Origin: Argentina anserina
Taxonomy: Eukaryota; Streptophyta; Magnoliopsida; Rosales; Rosaceae
Direction: 5' to 3'
NCBI RefSeq assembly: GCF_933775445.1
Contig: NC_065874.1
Coordinates: forward strand, 29,830,501-29,894,500
DNA: 64,000 nt
Part shown: in pieces, positions 58,838-64,000 of the stretch
How positions within the stretch are numbered: position 1 is the first letter of the stretch
How the letters are laid out: each line of letters begins with the position of its first letter
Program-made: the position numbers and the translations under genes
The notes under the pieces: model-generated
What the model saw: the letters and a program-made list of their open reading frames with translations, nothing else
What the model was told of the DNA's origin: nothing
The model's database searches: none

Positions 58838-59320
58838 GTATTATATAAGCGATCTAGCGGCATTAACAATAAGTGACTCTTTCAATTCATCAATTTTTTT
58901 GAATTCTGAAAATTTATAAACATTGCACAAATATTGAATTTAATTTAAAACTTGCGCAAGCAAGACATATTGCTCTCTTGTGTACTAAATGAATCAGTGT
59001 TGGAATTAGTGGAAGACGCAGTGGTTCCCCTTAGTTTATGAACTACAAGAAACAAATAAGTAGAAGCAACAACACCTATACAAGCAGAACCAGCAAATTT
59101 GTGAACCAATATTGATTCTAGATATATGGACCTGTCGAATTCTGAATGCTAACCGTAAACTTCAGAAAACTTAAATGCTCACCGGGCTGAATTCTGAGCA
59201 AGGGAAGGAGAAAACTGTTTTTGTATGGTGACTAATGTGTCTTTGATATGCCTAGTCTTTGTTTATAAAGCAAGAATCTTATGTGCTTTGTTTGTTTGTT
59301 GATGTGATGCATTTGTTTAG

Positions 59321-59411
59321 GGTTGGCTCGGAATTCGTCTATCATAGGCTTCCTTGGAGAGAGCCGGATGCGCCTTACTTGCTCGAGGTTCTGTATGAGG
59401 ATGATGATATG
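59321..59411 (+). pseudogene. Orphan exon of an RluA-type pseudouridine synthase
   Basis: Between a good acceptor (TTTGTTTAG) and donor (GGTGAGTTT), 91 bp encode GSEFVYHRLPWREPDAPYLL EVLYEDDDM. This is the N-terminal block of the plant RluA-like RNA pseudouridine synthase (PUS5-type), just before the conserved LNKPxG region. I found no neighbouring exon, catalytic HRLD region or start codon within several kilobases. It is probably a captured or leftover exon that still has intact splice signals. Confidence 0.72.
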
Positions 59412-60500
59412 GTGAGTTTCTTGATCCTGTCACAGTTTGCTTCATTTTCGTCATAATCAATGATGCTAAAGACCTAGGATTAGTGTATTGGTATTTAAGA
59501 TGAGTTACTTCACACTATGTGGATACAGTTGCTAACTGAAAGCATGAAATTTCTGCACTGTAAGAGATTTAGGCTACTGTTGTTTTGTGTTTGGTAGTAT
59601 TAGATAATTGAATGCAGGCTTCAAATATCTATATATCATTATAGATTATAGTTGATTTGTATGCAGTTAAATTGGATGACAAGAAAGCTTTAAAGACTTT
59701 CTTCAAGCAATTCTAAGCCAGAAAGTTTCTCTTAACAAGCATGTATTAGTTGAAATGAATATCTTAAGATTGCCATTACTGTTTGTATTAGGATCAACTT
59801 TTGGAGTCCATAACAATTAATCATTCAAGACACATAAGTTGCATGTTCAAACCTGTTCCAATTAACATCCTCGGTGAATGCTGCATTTTACTCCGAATTT
59901 TGAACTTTTATTATAAATTTCCCATTTCAAATATTTATAATCAAGTTGCTACATTATGTCCATAAATCATAATGAACAAGCAGGAAGTGTACCTGATTAA
60001 CTAGCTGATTTTTGAACTGTTCAGGATGCAATTTCCTCTCTGAATGAAACGCATATGATACTTCAGCATCCATTCCTAAGAAAACCATGAAGAAGTAGGG
60101 TTAACTTCAAAGGAACACAGTTTTGAGGAAACTACCAGCAATTAGTCAGCCTATACGTGAAAGAAAACAAAGAGATTGAATTATATGGACTCAGAAAAGG
60201 AGATGGGCACTAGAAAGAATCAGGTAAGTTTGCATATTAAACTTCAAACTTTGTGAAAGAATCCAAGGGAAAGTACTGGAGCATTTGTTTGGGGTTTATT
60301 TTTCTTAGCTAACACCGCCAATTTGTTTCTCTCCTTTGAGCATCATCATTCTATTTCTTCCATTTGACCTTGAAATTCTGTTTCTTTAGTGCTCATTGAA
60401 TCTGGAGTACACTGAAAATATTCATTCCTACTGTTAGAGCATTACACAAAAAGAAATTTGTTCATCATTGCAAGAAGCACACTGATCAAGTACTTCTCTG
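59412..60500. other. Intergenic stretch after the orphan exon
   Basis: AT-rich. No further exon of the pseudouridine synthase and no other gene was recognised. Confidence 0.4.
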
Positions 60501-60589
60501 AGAGTTGTGTGGACGTAGCTACGACTATGGAGGATTGAAGCCAACAACAAGCCAACTTGACGGATCAAGTTCAAGATACGATGAGTGTT

Positions 60590-60660
60590 TGCACACTTCT
60601 TACGACTTAAGGAAATTTCGAGGGCGAAATTTCTTTAAAGTTGGTAGAGTGTAAACTTCT
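60590..60660 (+). mobile_element. Possible Ty3/gypsy polyprotein end and LTR start
   Basis: TTTCGAGGGCGAAATTTCTTTAAAG followed by GGTAGAGTGTAA resembles the final codons, polypurine tract and TGTAA start of plant gypsy elements. No recognisable reverse transcriptase or integrase is next to it, so the call rests on this short signature. Confidence 0.3.
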
Positions 60661-63600
60661 AGAAATTTTTCTTTACATTCCGGCAACTAAGACTAATTTT
60701 TCCGACATTGACTTATATTTTTACGACTTTATTATTAAGTCGTATGTTGCTAATATTTAGTTGTGTCTTTTTTAAAAATTGTTTCTCTTAAAGTTTTTGT
60801 CTAAAATCATTTTCTTATATTTTTATTTTGTTTCTTTAAAAAATTATCTTTGGGTTATTTTTTTTTTAATTTGTGACACATGTGGTAATTGTATTTCCCC
60901 ACCTCTTCTCCACCGAACCAACACACTTTTCCCCTCCTTTAATTATTGTCTCTTTCATTGTGTGAAAGCCATGTTTCCTCCACCTCTTCATTTTGTCATT
61001 GAGCCGCCTCTTTAATCATCCTTTTTTTTTCCTTCTTTTGGTGCGACACCACAAATAAGACCAGTTCCTTCTCTTCCTCCTTATCTGCTCGCATCACCAT
61101 CATCTTATTCTCGGTTCTATTCACCTACACCAACAAATTAAACATGCAACCAAATATGCAGCTTTATTGGGAATTTCTGTTCAATTTGATTCTTATAATT
61201 TCTGTAATGGATCGAAGCTTCAATCCCTCCAATCTTTTTCAATTGGTAAGCTCAATCATTTTCTTTAAAGTTCAATTCGATTCTTGCCCAGATTTCTTAT
61301 AATTTGATTCTTATTTATGTTTTCTTCTTTTTCACCTCTGTTTCTGGAACCGACGCCATCACCCATTACTATCAGTTTCTTTAATCAGAAAGATCATTAG
61401 AGCCTCGTGTTGAGTTCAAGGGAAGGATTAAAGTACTGATTTGCAACTTAAAAGTTTTGGAAAGGAGGAAACAATTCTGTGAAGACCAAAAGCCACCGAT
61501 ATTTCAATCTTCTCTTTTATAAAATTTGCTGAGGTAAAGAACCCAGTCTTTTTAGTTTTTGATTGATGTTTTTGTGTTCCTGTTATTGGAAATTACACAT
61601 GGTTTAGCTTATGTTTAATTTTAGAATTGTTGGCATTATTATATATTGTGTTCTTACATGTTGAATGAAGCCTTAGATTTCCAGATTTTTGAAACAAACT
61701 TTGTAATCGGTGATGAAATGGGTCAATCTCTGGGTTTTTATTTTATAAAAAGTTAACCTTTTACAGTTTTACGGTCAATGTGAAATGACCCTTTTACCCT
61801 TAACATAAATTACCTTTTTACTGTTTTATTTTACTTATTTACTATTTTATTTAAATAACTTTTTTACGGTTTTATAAATTACTTTTACTGTTTTACTTTA
61901 ACCTTTATTTTTAGTAAAACCTAACTTTAAAATATGGCGATAAATGACGTAACGTCATGTTACGATTAAACGTTTGTTTAGATTTACGCCCGGTTCGGAA
62001 ATCGTGAACTTGTTAATTTAGAAATGTGTTGGAAATATGTTAATAGCCCTCCCGTTGTGATATAGAATGCTATCGAATTTCCGATAGTTATTTAATATCA
62101 CGCGGACATTAAGTTTGATGATTATTGAGTTTCTTGGGTTTTCAACTTGGTCTAATTCCTGGTCATACTAGGAATGTCTTGGTCAACACCAAGTCAACCT
62201 TGGATTTCTCCTGGTCAAATCAGGAGAAGGACAATTCGACCATGATAATCGTCATATTTTCGTATTCGAATCGTTTAAATTACTAACCCTTTTATCAAAC
62301 GAAATTCAGGACTTCATCGTTTTTGGAACACATGGATTGAAGTACGAGACGTGGACTTCGACGCTGCTATATCAGGTAAGGGGAGCCGCCCGTTAGGGTG
62401 AGCCACTCTCTTCCAGGTTAGTCTTTTCCAATTTGTATAATGCTCTATTTGTTTCTATTTCTTGTGTTTTATGCCTATATCCGCATTTTAGTCTATGCCT
62501 TAAGATTTACATAATTCAAATTTACTATTTTACCCAAGGACTAAAATATCGACGAGAACGGAAATATTGAAGGTCCAAAAATTAGAAATTTCGACTGCAA
62601 TTTCGAGAAAATATCAATTTTAAAAAATAATTAAGTAAATTGATGGAAATTTAAATAAAAACATGGAAATTTTGAATGAAATTTTGAGAGATATTTATTT
62701 TATCAATTATCTACTATATTTCATAAGAAATTATTATATAACTATTAGTCTATAGTGAGTTGTAGTCATTTAAGGTGAAACAATCATCGAGAATTATTAA
62801 AAATTTACTTCAATTTTTTTAATGGCTAGGAACCCAAAGGGAGGCTATGTCATCACACCTTATATACATACGATACATTAAACATGAAATTACATGAGTG
62901 ATTTAGAACCACATAGAAGATCTATGAGTTACAAAATTTTCACCGTCTTCATCATCTCCTTGAGTAGATACAACATATATTACACATATAATATATATTA
63001 TAAAGCGTCAAAACATAACACAAATTGACTTAATAGAGTTGACTAAGTGATCCATTTTCTAATGAGGTGAACATGGTTTGATTCCCCTCAAGGGTTTTAT
63101 TTGAATTTTATTTGAAACATAGAATGAAATATATTTAAAATGTCTTTATAGAACAATAACTTTTCTTGGTAGAGTTGGCTACACATCTTTTTTTGCAAAG
63201 AAATGACCAGGGTTCGATTCCCTTCAAAAACATATTTGAGTTTTAATTTCTAGTGGCGACACGTGGGCGATGAACATTATATTTTCCGTAGGTGTATAAA
63301 TTTATATATACTATAAAGATCATATATATAACAATGTGCATGCTTAGCTGGGTTAGCTAAGGCTTTTAGCCTTCTAGCTGGAGAGTAGGGTTCGAATCCC
63401 CCTACTTACAAGTTTGATTTTGGTGGAAATTTTGGTGTAGGGGAGGGGACGGTGCCACGTGGCATCCTCTTCGTATGGTCAACGGTCAAATTTCCCATAA
63501 TATCGTGATATATCGAAAATATCGCGACATTTCGAAAAAATTCTATAATTTCATTCGAAATCAAATTGGTAAGGAGAAGATATATCCTCATGTGAAAAAA

Positions 63601-64000
63601 AACGAAAATATCACCGATATTTCGACTATATTTTCGATTTTTCAGTCCTTGATTTTACCAAGACTAGACTTCATTCATATTTTATTTCTTGAGTAGACCT
63701 GAGAGTGAATGAGAACCTAGAAATATGGACACCCTCGGTGTCGATAACCGTAAACTTTCGGAGGGGCAATGTCATGTTATCATTCTACATTGCGCACTAT
63801 ATTTTTAGGGTATTGTCTTAAATGGACACTCTTGCTTACTTATTGCTATTATTAGCAATAAACATAGTTAGCCTCGACTTAAGGGGTGGTTATATTCCCT
63901 CCTCGTCGCTAGGTCCGGTCACCAAATTACTAAAAATTCTGCGGATTATTATTCTCAAAATATTCTATCTATTTTGGTGTTAGCATTTTTGCATATGAGT
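60661..64000. other. AT-rich, probably transposon-derived right flank
   Basis: No gene was recognised. Features such as repeated ATATCG/TTTCGA words at 63500-63650 and a GGTCAACACCAAGTCAACC-like stretch near 62180 suggest decayed LTR sequence, perhaps following the gypsy-like signature at 60.6 kb, but no boundaries could be set. Confidence 0.35.

Overview
This window is nuclear DNA from a flowering plant, almost certainly a eudicot. The evidence is intron-rich plant-type genes (Elongin C, a THA8-like PPR protein, a plant GT4 glycosyltransferase, an MEE60-like membrane protein, a universal stress protein), a nuclear tRNA-Asp, and a plant transposon mixture (Copia, Copia fragment, LINE, hAT, CACTA, MULE, Helitron, Tourist). 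Some families feel Rosaceae-like, but the sequence alone does not prove a taxon. All splice models below were built by hand from GT/AG sites, reading frame and family knowledge; none has been checked against transcripts.

Layout. 1-1768: the 5' end of a minus-strand Copia element running off the left edge, then a degenerate LINE 3' end (zinc-binding plus RNase H-like regions). 2163-3660: Elongin C, intact, three exons. 3661-6595: no gene recognised. 6596-7852 and 24036-25291: two nearly identical direct copies (about 1.26 kb, two differences) that bracket about 16.2 kb of accessory DNA. Inside the bracket are a broken FAR1/FRS-MULE transposase (8635-11362, plus strand) and a minus-strand chain of gene pieces from a ClpP protease subunit, a dual-specificity phosphatase and a Ulp1-type protease whose catalytic Cys reads as Tyr (14921 down to 12453). 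Also inside are a small hAT element, a tandem array of about 500-bp units in two subfamilies (about 16.86-20.15 kb), and another hAT element with a perfect 8-bp target duplication.

25394-36206 is the gene-dense part: THA8-like PPR (plus), a conserved uncharacterised 160-aa protein (plus), then on the minus strand GT4 glycosyltransferase, MEE60-like protein, tRNA-Asp(GTC) and universal stress protein. 36579-41775 is a complete but decayed Copia element with unusually short (91 bp) LTRs and AATTA target duplications. 42092-42766 is a hAT element with a perfect duplication. 43334-46343 is a non-autonomous CACTA element (TCT duplication) that carries a segment also found upstream of the ClpP piece at 15 kb. 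48889-49041 is a MurG-like gene scrap. 50290-52488 is an intact five-exon gene for a conserved plant protein of unknown function (390 aa).

52.5-64 kb is transposon-rich: two Helitron-like elements (one nested in a hAT-like element), a second member of the ATATCG-rich hAT family, a CACTA-like end, a Tourist-like MITE, a MULE-like MITE with about 50-bp inverted repeats, one orphan exon of an RluA-type pseudouridine synthase, and a possible Ty3/gypsy 3' end. The intact genes are unrelated housekeeping or regulatory genes without operon-like logic. The most unusual material is the 16-kb bracketed insertion and the ClpP-phosphatase-Ulp1 chain within it.
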